This document shows, piece after piece, positions 32,072 to 39,852 of a DNA stretch of 58,264 nucleotides; position 1 is the first letter of the stretch, and the number at the start of each line of letters is the position of its first letter. The translations under genes and the position numbers were made by a program. Under the pieces are notes generated by a model, which saw only the letters and a list, made by a program, of their open reading frames with translations, searched no databases and was not told where the DNA came from. The stretch lies in assembly GCA_023409955.1 (NCBI GenBank), contig JAEYQQ010000155.1:1-58264 (forward strand). The letters are read 5' to 3'. The stretch comes from Bacillota bacterium. GTDB taxonomy: Bacteria; Bacillota; Clostridia; Christensenellales; Aristaeellaceae.

Positions 32072-33709
32072 TTATTGCATCCAAATGCTTACTTTGTGGG
32101 GTTTGTTCACTGCGCCGGCGATGTTCGTGGCGTGGTCGGCAATACGCTCCAGGTTGGTGAGCATATCCAAATAAATCATGCCATTGCGAGCGGAGCACTT
32201 GCGGTTTTTCAAACGTTCCACGTGGTGTTCCTTCAGCGCAGCTGTCAAATCATCCACTGCCTGTTCTTCGTTATCGATCCCTGCCAGTATATCTGGGTCA
32301 GTCAGCTGCTTTGCATAGATGTTAAGGGATTGCTCTACCATATGGAATACTCTGGCGTACATGTCTGCAAGCTCATGCTCTGCTTTAGAAGAAAATTTTA
32401 CTTTATCCTCAACCCGCAAAGCTGCAGCTTCCAGTATGTTAATGCTGTGATCGCCAATGCGTTCTATGTCGTTGACTACATGGAACAAAGAGCCTACGAG
32501 ATGCTGGTCCTGATCGTCCAGGTCTAGGGATTTTACCTCAACCAGCGCGGTGGTGATCTCTTGATTCATGTAGTCCAGTACTTCCTCGGTATCGTTGATT
32601 TGGCGTACACCCGTCATGTCCCCAGTCAAAAAGCAGCTCATGGCTGCTTTGAAATTGCGGTTGGCAAGTTCGCCCATGCGGTTTACTTCTTTCACAAGCT
32701 GGCTGACTGCGATGGGGGGGGTTGCCAAAAGGCGTTCGTCAAAGTGGGTCATCCGCTTTGACTCCATAGGCTGATCTGCCCCCCCAACAAATACCCAGGC
32801 AAGCTTCTCCAAGAGTTTTGACATCGGAAGCAGCACAATGGTTGTACCCACGTTAAAGAGGATGTGTGTAAAGGCAATCTGCAGCTTGATGTTGTCCGGG
32901 GCCAGGGAGACAACCCAGTCAGCAATGGGCAAAACCGTTGCTAGGAACATAAACAGGGTGGTGCCCAGCACATTAAACAGCAAATGTACCACCGCAGCAC
33001 GTTTGGCTGTATGGTTTGTTCCAGCAGAGGCAATCAAAGCAGTAACGCATGTGCCAATGTTTTGGCCAAAAAGGATATAGATGGCTCCTTGCATGCCGAT
33101 AAGCCCTTCGGCAGCCAATACCTGCAATATGCCAACCGATGCAGAGCTTGATTGTACAACGGCTGTCACGGCCGCACCTACCAGCACCCCAAGTAGCGGG
33201 CTGCTGATATCGCCCATCAGTGAGCGAAATGCTTCCAATTGGCTCAGGGGCTTCATGGCAGTGGACATGGTCTCCATGCCAATGAACAAAATGCCAAGAC
33301 CCATCAGCACGTTTCCTGCTTGATGAATTTTGTCCCTGCGGCCGGCAAAAATTAAGATCATACCGGCAGCGGCAAATATCACGCCGAAGTTTAACTTAAT
33401 GGACAGCAGCAAGGATGTGACTGGGGTGCCGATGTTGGCACCCATGATGACGCCGATGGCCTGACCCAAAGAAAGAAAGCCGGCATTGACAAAGCCCACC
33501 ACCATTACCGTTGTGGCACTGGAGCTTTGAATGACGGCCGTAACACCGATACCTACCAAAACAGCCAACAAGCGATTACTTGTTAAAGCATTCAGCAGCT
33601 TTTGCAAGCCTTTACCAGCTGCCCGCTCCAAGCCGTCGCCCATCATTTTCATTCCGAAAAGAAACAATCCGAGGCCGCCTAACAGCGAAAAGACATCCAG
33701 CCAATTCAT
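32072..33709 (-). CDS. Na+/phosphate symporter with PhoU-like domain
   Basis: A 545-residue NptA/YjbB-type membrane transporter. Two related transport repeats carry GVTAVIQSSSATTVMVVG and AAVTAVVQSSSASVG (QSSS motifs), with about eight membrane segments up to residue 310. The C-terminal 200 residues are a soluble PhoU-like helical domain (VNDIERIGDHSINI, NLERIADHATNIA). It likely moves phosphate with sodium; in some bacteria these proteins relieve phosphate excess. The ATG at 33709 has AGGAGG 7 nt upstream. Confidence 0.93.
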   Translation of the reverse strand: MNWLDVFSLLGGLGLFLFGMKMMGDGLERAAGKGLQKLLNALTSNRLLAVLVGIGVTAVIQSSSATTVMVVGFVNAGFLSLGQAIGVIMGANIGTPVTSLLLSIKLNFGVIFAAAGMILIFAGRRDKIHQAGNVLMGLGILFIGMETMSTAMKPLSQLEAFRSLMGDISSPLLGVLVGAAVTAVVQSSSASVGILQVLAAEGLIGMQGAIYILFGQNIGTCVTALIASAGTNHTAKRAAVVHLLFNVLGTTLFMFLATVLPIADWVVSLAPDNIKLQIAFTHILFNVGTTIVLLPMSKLLEKLAWVFVGGADQPMESKRMTHFDERLLATPPIAVSQLVKEVNRMGELANRNFKAAMSCFLTGDMTGVRQINDTEEVLDYMNQEITTALVEVKSLDLDDQDQHLVGSLFHVVNDIERIGDHSINILEAAALRVEDKVKFSSKAEHELADMYARVFHMVEQSLNIYAKQLTDPDILAGIDNEEQAVDDLTAALKEHHVERLKNRKCSARNGMIYLDMLTNLERIADHATNIAGAVNKPHKVSIWMQ

Positions 33710-33846
33710 GCGCAATCCTCCTGTGCATGTGGGTGCGCTCTTCTTTTACGCACCGTTTCAAACTCTTTACATACATGCATAGCGTAACATGAAGCGGATG
33801 TCTTTGTAAAGTTCTTTTCCAACCCTGCGTTTTTGATTCTTATCGC

Positions 33847-34386
33847 TTACTCGTACATGGCTCTGGGCCCGCCTGTATAGGGGAGGCGGGAATAAGCCAG
33901 AACCAGGTTGGCCTGGCCAATTTGTTTGATGGGAGGGCGGAGCGGCACCGCAACCGGGCGGATATGCATGCCCACCAGCGTATCGCCGATATCAATGGCG
34001 GCATCCGCCTGAACAAACTGGGCAAGAGAGGGCTTGTGAAACAGCTTCCATGCAGCGGCTGGCACGCTGCCGCCTGCTTTGGGCTGGGGAATGGCATGAA
34101 CCTGAGTCAAGCCTCGGCTTTTCAGTGCTTCCTGTTCCATCACCAGCCCACGGTTTAAATGCTCACAGCATTGAAATGCGGGAATCAGTTGATTTTCCAA
34201 GCAGGCTTCATACATGGCCTTGGCGATATGCGCCCCAAGCTCTGGTACGCTTCCCTTGCCAATATGTTCCCCCATGACCTCGCTGGTGGAGCAGCCCAGC
34301 ACTACCATGGCCCCATCTTCAAGGCGGCCATGTTCCTTTAAGAAGGCAACGGCCTGGCGAATCCCTTTTATAATCTCATCATACAT
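33847..34386 (-). CDS. YwlG/TIGR01440 family protein (DUF436)
   Basis: A 179-residue protein of the UPF0340/TIGR01440 family, with VVLGCSTSEVMGEHIGKGS, AFQCCEHLNRGLV, GDTLVGMHIRPVAVPLRPP and GGPRA. A conserved Cys-containing fold without known reaction; widespread in Firmicutes. Two bp downstream of the methyltransferase gene and last in a four-gene unit. Confidence 0.92.
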   Translation of the reverse strand: MYDEIIKGIRQAVAFLKEHGRLEDGAMVVLGCSTSEVMGEHIGKGSVPELGAHIAKAMYEACLENQLIPAFQCCEHLNRGLVMEQEALKSRGLTQVHAIPQPKAGGSVPAAAWKLFHKPSLAQFVQADAAIDIGDTLVGMHIRPVAVPLRPPIKQIGQANLVLAYSRLPYTGGPRAMYE

Positions 34387-34388
34387 GT

Positions 34389-35117
34389 CTATTCCTCCCG
34401 CTGTGAAAATGCGTACATACCAATGGCCGCTGCGACAGAGAGGTTTAGTGAATCGATCTTGCCGCTGTGCGGAATGCGCACCGCCTGGCCCATGGCTGAA
34501 AATGATTTGGGAAGCCCGCTGCCTTCATTGCCAAAGACCAGGGCGAAAGGCTGCTTTGGGCTGCCTGATGCTTCATGCAGCGGACAAGAACCGTCCAGCA
34601 TAAAGGGATACAGCGCATGCTGGGGGTATGCTTCCCGGTAGGATTCAAAGGTTTCAAACTGCGCTATTTCCATAGAGAAGAGCGCGCCCATGCTGGCACG
34701 CACCACCTTGGGATCAAACACATCTGCAGCCGGCCGTATGATGGCAACGCTGGTCATGGAAAAGCCAAGTGCTGTGCGCAATATGGTCCCCAGATTGCCA
34801 GCGTCGGAGGGGTTGTGCAGTACGATGTGAGGCCCCTTTAAAGCAAGTGTTCCCTGGAATTTTTCAAAAACAACTGCGGCGTAGCAATTTTCTTTGCCGG
34901 AAATGCGGCTTAAGGCCTTGTCGGCCTCCTCCACCCGGATTTGATTCTTTTCACAAAGGCTGATGAGGGAGCGAACGCCTTCGTTTTTTCCGCTCTGGCT
35001 ATGCACCAAAAGACGCCGTGCTGCACCTGACTTGTTTTGAAGGCATTCCAGCGAAGGAAATACCCCAGGTGCGTAGGAGTAGTCAAGGCTTGCGTGATAT
35101 GCTTCCAAGCTGGGCAT
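34389..35117 (-). CDS. TrmH/SpoU-family RNA methyltransferase
   Basis: A 242-residue SAM-dependent RNA 2'-O-methyltransferase with the SPOUT knot motifs NPSDAGNLGTILRTA, ALVFGNEGSGLP and IDSLNLSVAAAIGMY. The N-terminal 90 residues are a substrate-binding domain. The target (rRNA or tRNA) cannot be told from sequence. AAAGGAAAC lies upstream of the ATG. Confidence 0.9.
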   Translation of the reverse strand: MPSLEAYHASLDYSYAPGVFPSLECLQNKSGAARRLLVHSQSGKNEGVRSLISLCEKNQIRVEEADKALSRISGKENCYAAVVFEKFQGTLALKGPHIVLHNPSDAGNLGTILRTALGFSMTSVAIIRPAADVFDPKVVRASMGALFSMEIAQFETFESYREAYPQHALYPFMLDGSCPLHEASGSPKQPFALVFGNEGSGLPKSFSAMGQAVRIPHSGKIDSLNLSVAAAIGMYAFSQREE

Positions 35118-35145
35118 GGCATGTTTCCTTTCCCCTCGTCATGCT

Positions 35146-36339
35146 TTACTCCTTGTGCGCTGAGCTGGCGGACTTGGATGATGTGGTATCTTTTATCTTG
35201 CGCTTGAAAGTCAATTTTATGGAGGTGGCAGGTACTGCCTTTGTATTACTGTCAGCCTGCAGAACAACCTTAATTAAGTTCAATAGAACAGGCCCCATTA
35301 AAAGTCCCAAAACATTTCCGGTAAACTGGTATCCGGCATACATCGCGATCATGGTGGCGAGGGGGTACAGCCCCAGACTCTTGCCTACGATCCTGGGTTC
35401 AGCAATCTGTCTAGTAACAACAACAGCAATATACAGTATAAACATACCAAAACCTGTGGCAGTATCCATTGTAACAAAACCGAGAACTGACCAGGGGATC
35501 AAAAACAGGCCGGCTCCCAAGACAGGTAATGCATCAGCCACACCGATGATCAGGCCAATTAAGAGCCAGTAGGGCTTTTGCTGGATCAATAAGCCTAAAA
35601 GTACAACAATACTAATCAGCAGGGAGACAATAAGCTGTGCTTTGATCTGGCCGAACAAGGCATGAAATAGATCACGTTTAAGCACAACGCTTTTACGTAT
35701 CATATCAGCCGGAAAGGTCTTTGTAAAAAAGGCGAATATACGCTCACGATCACTGCTCAAATAGTATGTACCCATAATGGTCAGCACCACAGAAAGAAGT
35801 AGGGTGGGTACGGAGGTGGCGGTGGCCCAGGCACCAGTGGCAAGGCTTTTCGATATGGTTCCGGCAAGGCCGATTAATGTCTTGCTGATTTCACTCAAGG
35901 CAGAGGTGGTGATCTCCAGCAGGTTTTCCGGCAGGACATCTGCGTATTGCTGGGTTAAGGAAGCCACCAAGTTAGTAATGGTATTATTCAGCCAATTCAG
36001 CAGTGCAGGTGTGTTTCTGGCCAGGGCTGCCAACTCCTGTAGAAGCCGCCCGGCCAGTGCACGCAAGCCCCAACCCATCAGCCCAAATACAACAATCATG
36101 CCAACAAGCGTGGCCAGACGATTGCCAATACTGATCTTGCCAAAGGCTTTTCTAAAAATTCGTACCAAGGGCTCCATCATCATGGCAAAAAGTAATGCAA
36201 GTACAAAGGGCCAAACTAACGGGAAGATTTTTACCAATACAAAGCAAACGATAAAAACAATTGCGATCAGCAATAGACGTCTGGGTATGTCATTGAGCTT
36301 TGTGTTCCATGTTTTTACCCTTTTTAAAAAATCCTCCAT
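35146..36339 (-). CDS. ytvI: AI-2E-family membrane protein, YtvI-like
   Basis: A 397-residue multi-pass protein with about eight membrane segments and the family signature GVADALPVLGAGLFLIPW. The large loop between the second and third helices (about 75-160) and the overall length fit the sporulation protein YtvI better than AI-2 exporters. Its sporulation role is not understood. The ATG at 36339 has AAGGGAG upstream; earlier in-frame codons lack one. Confidence 0.8.
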   Translation of the reverse strand: MEDFLKRVKTWNTKLNDIPRRLLLIAIVFIVCFVLVKIFPLVWPFVLALLFAMMMEPLVRIFRKAFGKISIGNRLATLVGMIVVFGLMGWGLRALAGRLLQELAALARNTPALLNWLNNTITNLVASLTQQYADVLPENLLEITTSALSEISKTLIGLAGTISKSLATGAWATATSVPTLLLSVVLTIMGTYYLSSDRERIFAFFTKTFPADMIRKSVVLKRDLFHALFGQIKAQLIVSLLISIVVLLGLLIQQKPYWLLIGLIIGVADALPVLGAGLFLIPWSVLGFVTMDTATGFGMFILYIAVVVTRQIAEPRIVGKSLGLYPLATMIAMYAGYQFTGNVLGLLMGPVLLNLIKVVLQADSNTKAVPATSIKLTFKRKIKDTTSSKSASSAHKE

Positions 36340-36393
36340 CAGATCACTCCCTTGGCAATATGCATTTAAGTATATCATGAATGGATGTTGTTG

Positions 36394-37002
36394 TCATGTA
36401 AAAAGCTTTGCAGCGGCTCTTACAGGGCTTGCTTCCGCCACTATGTTCAGCGGAAAACAGGCCACATCAAAGGGATCTCTCAAGGAACCCAGATTTACCA
36501 TATTCTCCACAATTGGGATGCCTGCGCCAAGCAGCAATTTGTGCACCGGAAACGGTGGCTGATCGGGGGATGGCATATCCATACCCAGAAAAGCAATGCC
36601 TTCTTCGGCTAAAAAATGAGCCAGTTCCATGGATACGATGGGATGGTCATGATAATACCGGTCTTGGCCATACCATGCTTCCATGCCGGTGTACAGCAAT
36701 ACAGCCTTGCCGTATAGAAAGCCTTTTGGCAGATCAGTCTTTTCAATTTGCTTATGACCGCGCACATCCAGCAGTATACCTTGGGCAAAGCAACGAGAGA
36801 GATGTGTGGCTGTCATATCCTGCGCATTATCCAGCAAGTGTAGCGGTGCATCCATATGGGTACCTGCATGCAGCCCAGTATCCAACCGAAAGGCATTATA
36901 ATGATCTGCCTCCAGCCACTTTTCTTGTGTAAGTTTTGTCGCACGGTCGCCGGGATATACGGGCATTCCGTCCATAATAGGCCAGCTTAAGTCGATCCAC
37001 AT
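36394..37002 (-). CDS. Cyclase/kynurenine formamidase-like hydrolase
   Basis: A 202-residue protein of the cyclase superfamily (PF04199) with the metal-binding motif HAGTHMDAPLH (about 66-76). The family includes kynurenine formamidase and other amide hydrolases; no Trp-degradation genes are nearby, so the substrate is unknown. AAAGGGAGGGG lies upstream of the start. First gene of the unit that continues through ytvI, trmH-like and ywlG. Confidence 0.88.
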   Translation of the reverse strand: MWIDLSWPIMDGMPVYPGDRATKLTQEKWLEADHYNAFRLDTGLHAGTHMDAPLHLLDNAQDMTATHLSRCFAQGILLDVRGHKQIEKTDLPKGFLYGKAVLLYTGMEAWYGQDRYYHDHPIVSMELAHFLAEEGIAFLGMDMPSPDQPPFPVHKLLLGAGIPIVENMVNLGSLRDPFDVACFPLNIVAEASPVRAAAKLFT

Positions 37003-37060
37003 GATATCCCCTCCCTTTTTCTGTAGTATACATGTTACAGGTGGGCATGGCTATGGTTAA

Positions 37061-37089
37061 TTGTATCTTTTACCGGAATGTGATATGAT
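37061..37089 (+). promoter_or_regulatory. Promoter of the two unknown genes at 37.1-38.1 kb
   Basis: TTGTAT (37061-37066) and TATGAT (37084-37089) with 17-bp spacing. The -10 sits inside a palindrome-like GTGATATGATTCAC, which could be a regulator site. Confidence 0.6.
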
Positions 37090-37115
37090 TCACCTGTCGG
37101 GAAAGGAGTGTACAT

Positions 37116-37541
37116 ATGGCAGAAAAGCTTGCGGAGATCATCAGAAAGCCCAGGGAGCTGTTGGGTGGAGCCATCAAGGCCATCAAAGGGCCGGATGTAC
37201 AGCAAATGGTAGAAACCTTTACCGGCGAAATGACGGTGGTGGTGGAAGGGCTGTACGATGATCAAATGCGCCTTCGCAAAGAGCTGGAGGACATTTCAGC
37301 CCAGCAGACCATCCTTTCCCATCAGCTTGTGGATGGCCGGGAAGAAAGCAAGAACAAGCTGGAGCAGTCTGTTAAAGAACTGTCCACCCGGCTTACGGAT
37401 ATGCAAAAGCGCTTGCAGGCATTGGAATCAAAGCATGGCAAACGCGGCAAGGGAAACAGCATGCTATCCCAGGCCACTGTGCTGGTATCCATTGCAGCAG
37501 GCGCGTGGGTCATCGTCACAGTATTGAATCTTTTTAAATGA
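37116..37541 (+). CDS. Unknown coiled-coil protein with C-terminal membrane anchor
   Basis: A 141-residue protein not recognised as a named family. Residues 1-40 are amphipathic (KPRELLGGAIKAIKGPDVQQM), about 45-105 are a charged helical coiled coil, a basic KHGKRGKGN patch follows, and the last 25 residues are one hydrophobic helix, so it looks tail-anchored with the bulk in the cytoplasm. The ATG at 37116 has GGAAAGGAG upstream. Followed after 22 bp by another unknown membrane-associated gene. Confidence 0.6.
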   Translation: MAEKLAEIIRKPRELLGGAIKAIKGPDVQQMVETFTGEMTVVVEGLYDDQMRLRKELEDISAQQTILSHQLVDGREESKNKLEQSVKELSTRLTDMQKRLQALESKHGKRGKGNSMLSQATVLVSIAAGAWVIVTVLNLFK

Positions 37542-37563
37542 AGCGCTTTTAGGAGGGATGAAG

Positions 37564-38079
37564 ATGCGTTCCTATGAAGAGATTGCTAAGGGTTATCAAA
37601 AGCGACAGAAGGATACGCTGATTGATTCCCTGGCGGCTAGTTTAACCTATGCGGATGAGGTATGCATACATGCAGGGGTTTTGCAAGAGACAGGCATACT
37701 GGACGATCTAATCGGGGCCACCTGCGCCGCACTGCCCTTTGTGGTGATAGCTGTCACAGAGCAGGCCAAGGTGCTACTTGGGCGCAAACCAATGAAAACG
37801 GGCATGCGGGATGCCGCTTTCCGCATGGCAAAATCGGGGGCCGCCATGGGCGTTGGTGCCGTGGTTGCAGGAACGGCAGGCTTCGCAGCAGCCATCCCGG
37901 TTACCATAGGCGTGCGCGCAGCATGTGATCGCGTTCGCATGAAGCTTCTCACCAGCCAGCGTGTAGCGCTTCGAACGCAAAGAATGAGGGAGATGCAATC
38001 TATGATTACACCTCCCATTGTCATCTATGAACAGCCGCTGCTGAATGAGGGCATCAAGGCGCTGGCGGATAAAGAATAG
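37564..38079 (+). CDS. Unknown protein with glycine/alanine-rich hydrophobic helices
   Basis: A 171-residue protein of unrecognised family. Hydrophobic stretches occur around residues 48-65 (ATCAALPFVVIAVTEQ) and 95-120 (GAAMGVGAVVAGTAGFAAAIPV), the latter rich in Gly and Ala like membrane-inserting helices. The ATG at 37564 is chosen over one six bases earlier because AGGAGG then has 7-nt spacing. Probably works with the preceding coiled-coil membrane protein. Confidence 0.6.
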   Translation: MRSYEEIAKGYQKRQKDTLIDSLAASLTYADEVCIHAGVLQETGILDDLIGATCAALPFVVIAVTEQAKVLLGRKPMKTGMRDAAFRMAKSGAAMGVGAVVAGTAGFAAAIPVTIGVRAACDRVRMKLLTSQRVALRTQRMREMQSMITPPIVIYEQPLLNEGIKALADKE

Positions 38080-38084
38080 ACACA

Positions 38085-38726
38085 TCATAAAAGCGTAAGC
38101 AAGTCAAGGGGCCTTTCAATCAGGTGCAGGGCATTGTGTGCGGTAAGTTCCTCCTGTGGGCGAAATCCCCACAACACCCCAACAGGCACCATGCCTGCTG
38201 CATTGGCACAGTCCATATCCACCCCGGTATCACCTACATATATAAAGTCTTTGGGCGCAATGCCCATATCCTTTGATGTTTCCAATGCGCCGGTAGGGTC
38301 AGGCTTCACCGGTACATTTTCTGTTTGTCCCCGGACTGCACGAAATGGGATGTTTGGAAAATAGTGAGCCACAACATCCAATGTATCCTGATGGGGCTTG
38401 TTGGAAAAGACACATAGTTTATATCCCTTGCTTATCAGGGCGGTCAGCATGTCCATAACGCCGTCATAAGGGCGTGTTTTGTTTTGACAGCCGGCAGTGT
38501 AATAAGCTTTGTATGCTTTTAAAACAGCATGGATTAGATCCTCCCTCATGCCGCAAGCTCGCTTTGCCAGGGTTGTAATGCCGTTGCCCACAAAATAGCG
38601 GTATGTATCTATATCATGCACAGGCAGGCCGTTATCCATCAGCGCCTGGTTCATGCTGTCTGCAATATCCTCCAGTGTATTTAAAAGTGTACCGTCAAGA
38701 TCAAACATAATTGCCTTGGTGGCCAT
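38085..38726 (-). CDS. HAD-superfamily phosphatase (phosphoglycolate phosphatase-like)
   Basis: A 213-residue HAD hydrolase: DLDGTLLNTLEDI (nucleophile Asp), FSNKPH (motif II Ser), KPDP lysine and GDTGVDMDCA acidic motif, with an alpha-helical cap (about 15-85). Likely dephosphorylates a small sugar phosphate such as phosphoglycolate. The ATG at 38726 has GGAAAGGAAG upstream; the frame stays open for 250 more codons but that stretch is antisense to bofC and is not part of the protein. Confidence 0.9.
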   Translation of the reverse strand: MATKAIMFDLDGTLLNTLEDIADSMNQALMDNGLPVHDIDTYRYFVGNGITTLAKRACGMREDLIHAVLKAYKAYYTAGCQNKTRPYDGVMDMLTALISKGYKLCVFSNKPHQDTLDVVAHYFPNIPFRAVRGQTENVPVKPDPTGALETSKDMGIAPKDFIYVGDTGVDMDCANAAGMVPVGVLWGFRPQEELTAHNALHLIERPLDLLTLL

Positions 38727-38776
38727 ACTATCGCTTCCTTTCCGTGAACCGGGCCATTGTAACATAACAAATAAAA

Positions 38777-38805
38777 GCATGCAATCGCACATTTGGGGCA
38801 TAATG
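38777..38805 (+). promoter_or_regulatory. Possible forespore-type promoter of bofC
   Basis: GCATG (38777-38781) and CATAATG (38799-38805) with 17-bp spacing resemble sigma-F/sigma-G promoters, with one mismatch in each element. BofC is a forespore product in B. subtilis. Low-confidence call. Confidence 0.35.
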
Positions 38806-38837
38806 AAGCTATCAGCAAAAAAGGATGGCGATTGTGC

Positions 38838-39440
38838 ATGCAAAATAACGGGCAGAAAAGGCGAAGAAAAATGGCCGGAAGGGCATTGCCCTTTAACAGG
38901 CAGGCGCTTGTGGGGGCGGTGGCGCTGCTGGCAGCGGTGACATTGCTGATCATTGGCCTTTACCCCAGGGGGGCATCTGCGCCTGACCTGCCTGACACGC
39001 CGCAGGTGGAAGGTGCAGAAGCCGGAACACAGCCGTCTAAGGTGGAGGCTGGGAGTGAACTTGTGCAGCAGATGACATACAGCCGCTGCGGCCATGAGTT
39101 GGTAAGGCGTACGACATTGCCCCAGGAACTGGTAGGAAAAACCCGGCAGGATGTAGAGGCTGCGTATGACGGCTGGCAGGTGACGGAATTTTTGCCTAAG
39201 CAGGTGACCATGGCCAGGCTCTTGACCATGTATTGCGCTGATCACGTGGTGTTGATGCCAGATGAAAGCGGCGTGCTGGGCGTGTTTGAGAACAAGTACG
39301 GTGATGCCATGGCTTTCGTGCAGTCTTTGCAAACGGGGTTGGATACCTTGCCGGAAAACGTGCAGGAGGAAGTACGGCAGGGCAAGGGGTTTGATACCAT
39401 GGAAGATATGCAGCAATGGCTGGAGAATATAGAAAGTTAA
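38838..39440 (+). CDS. BofC-like sporulation protein
   Basis: About 200 residues: a basic N-terminus, one membrane/signal helix (about 22-42), a region with TLPQELVGKTRQDVEAAYDGWQV, and a C-terminal BofC_C-type domain (VVLMPDESGVLGVFENKYG... LPENVQEEVRQGKGFDTMEDMQQWLENIES). In Bacillus BofC restrains SpoIVB in the intermembrane space. SpoIVB is encoded 13 kb away in this window. The ATG at 38838 has AAAGGATGG upstream. Confidence 0.78.
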   Translation: MQNNGQKRRRKMAGRALPFNRQALVGAVALLAAVTLLIIGLYPRGASAPDLPDTPQVEGAEAGTQPSKVEAGSELVQQMTYSRCGHELVRRTTLPQELVGKTRQDVEAAYDGWQVTEFLPKQVTMARLLTMYCADHVVLMPDESGVLGVFENKYGDAMAFVQSLQTGLDTLPENVQEEVRQGKGFDTMEDMQQWLENIES

Positions 39441-39468
39441 CCTTGCATTATTTGATGACAATGAAAAT

Positions 39469-39499
39469 CCCCGCTTCTTCACTTAAGGAAGAAGCGGGG
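39469..39499. terminator. Bidirectional terminator
   Basis: CCCCGCTTCTTC (39469-39480) pairs perfectly with GAAGAAGCGGGG (39488-39499). The minus-strand tail is ATTTTCATTG. It separates bofC from the convergent 45-residue gene. Confidence 0.88.
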
Positions 39500-39520
39500 G
39501 TTTATTCAAATGTCCGTTAT

Positions 39521-39658
39521 TTACGGTTCATCCAACTGCTCGCTTACAGGTATGGTGCAGCCCTGCGGGAACTCTGCTGAGCATACGCTTTCATCAAAGG
39601 AGATTTCCTCCTCGGGCTGCTGATTAGGATCGCTTGTAACATTGCGGAATTTCTCCAT
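39521..39658 (-). CDS. Unannotated 45-residue acidic protein
   Basis: A short frame translating to 45 residues, beginning MEKFRNVTSDPNQQP and ending PVSEQLDEP. It is very acidic (nine Glu/Asp in the first 26 residues plus four near the end), has two cysteines (C26, C34) and no membrane helix. AGGAGG lies 8 nt before the ATG and a terminator follows its stop, so it is well supported as a gene despite its size. A minus-strand TATACT (39689-39694) is a plausible -10. No family recognised; a peptide precursor or small regulator are possibilities only. Confidence 0.65.
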   Translation of the reverse strand: MEKFRNVTSDPNQQPEEEISFDESVCSAEFPQGCTIPVSEQLDEP

Positions 39659-39702
39659 GTATGACACCTCCTGCCTATCTTATTGCAAAGTATATACCCA
39701 TG

Positions 39703-39724
39703 AATCTGTTCGTTGAAACAGATT
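39703..39724. promoter_or_regulatory. Inverted repeat between divergent genes
   Basis: AATCTGTT (39703-39710) and AACAGATT (39717-39724) form a perfect 8-bp inverted repeat with a 6-bp gap. It overlaps the likely -35 region of the leftward small gene and lies upstream of murG, so it may be a regulator site. Confidence 0.35.
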
Positions 39725-39852
39725 TGGCCTGGAGGTCAAAGGCACCTTCATTTGGATGGAAAGTAGATAGGGAGTACTTTTCATGGCGGGTCGTGCAAAC
39801 ATTTTCTCTTTTGTGCTATACTATACCAAGTATTTGCAAGGAGGCCGCGCAT

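Noticed and set aside
35146..36339. An autoinducer-2 exporter linked to luxS
   Set aside because: The family name is AI-2E, but length and loop layout fit the sporulation protein YtvI and luxS lies 19 kb away in another unit.
38727..39482. A long N-terminal extension of the HAD phosphatase
   Set aside because: The frame is open but antisense to bofC, composition is not protein-like, and a good ribosome site precedes the ATG at 38726.
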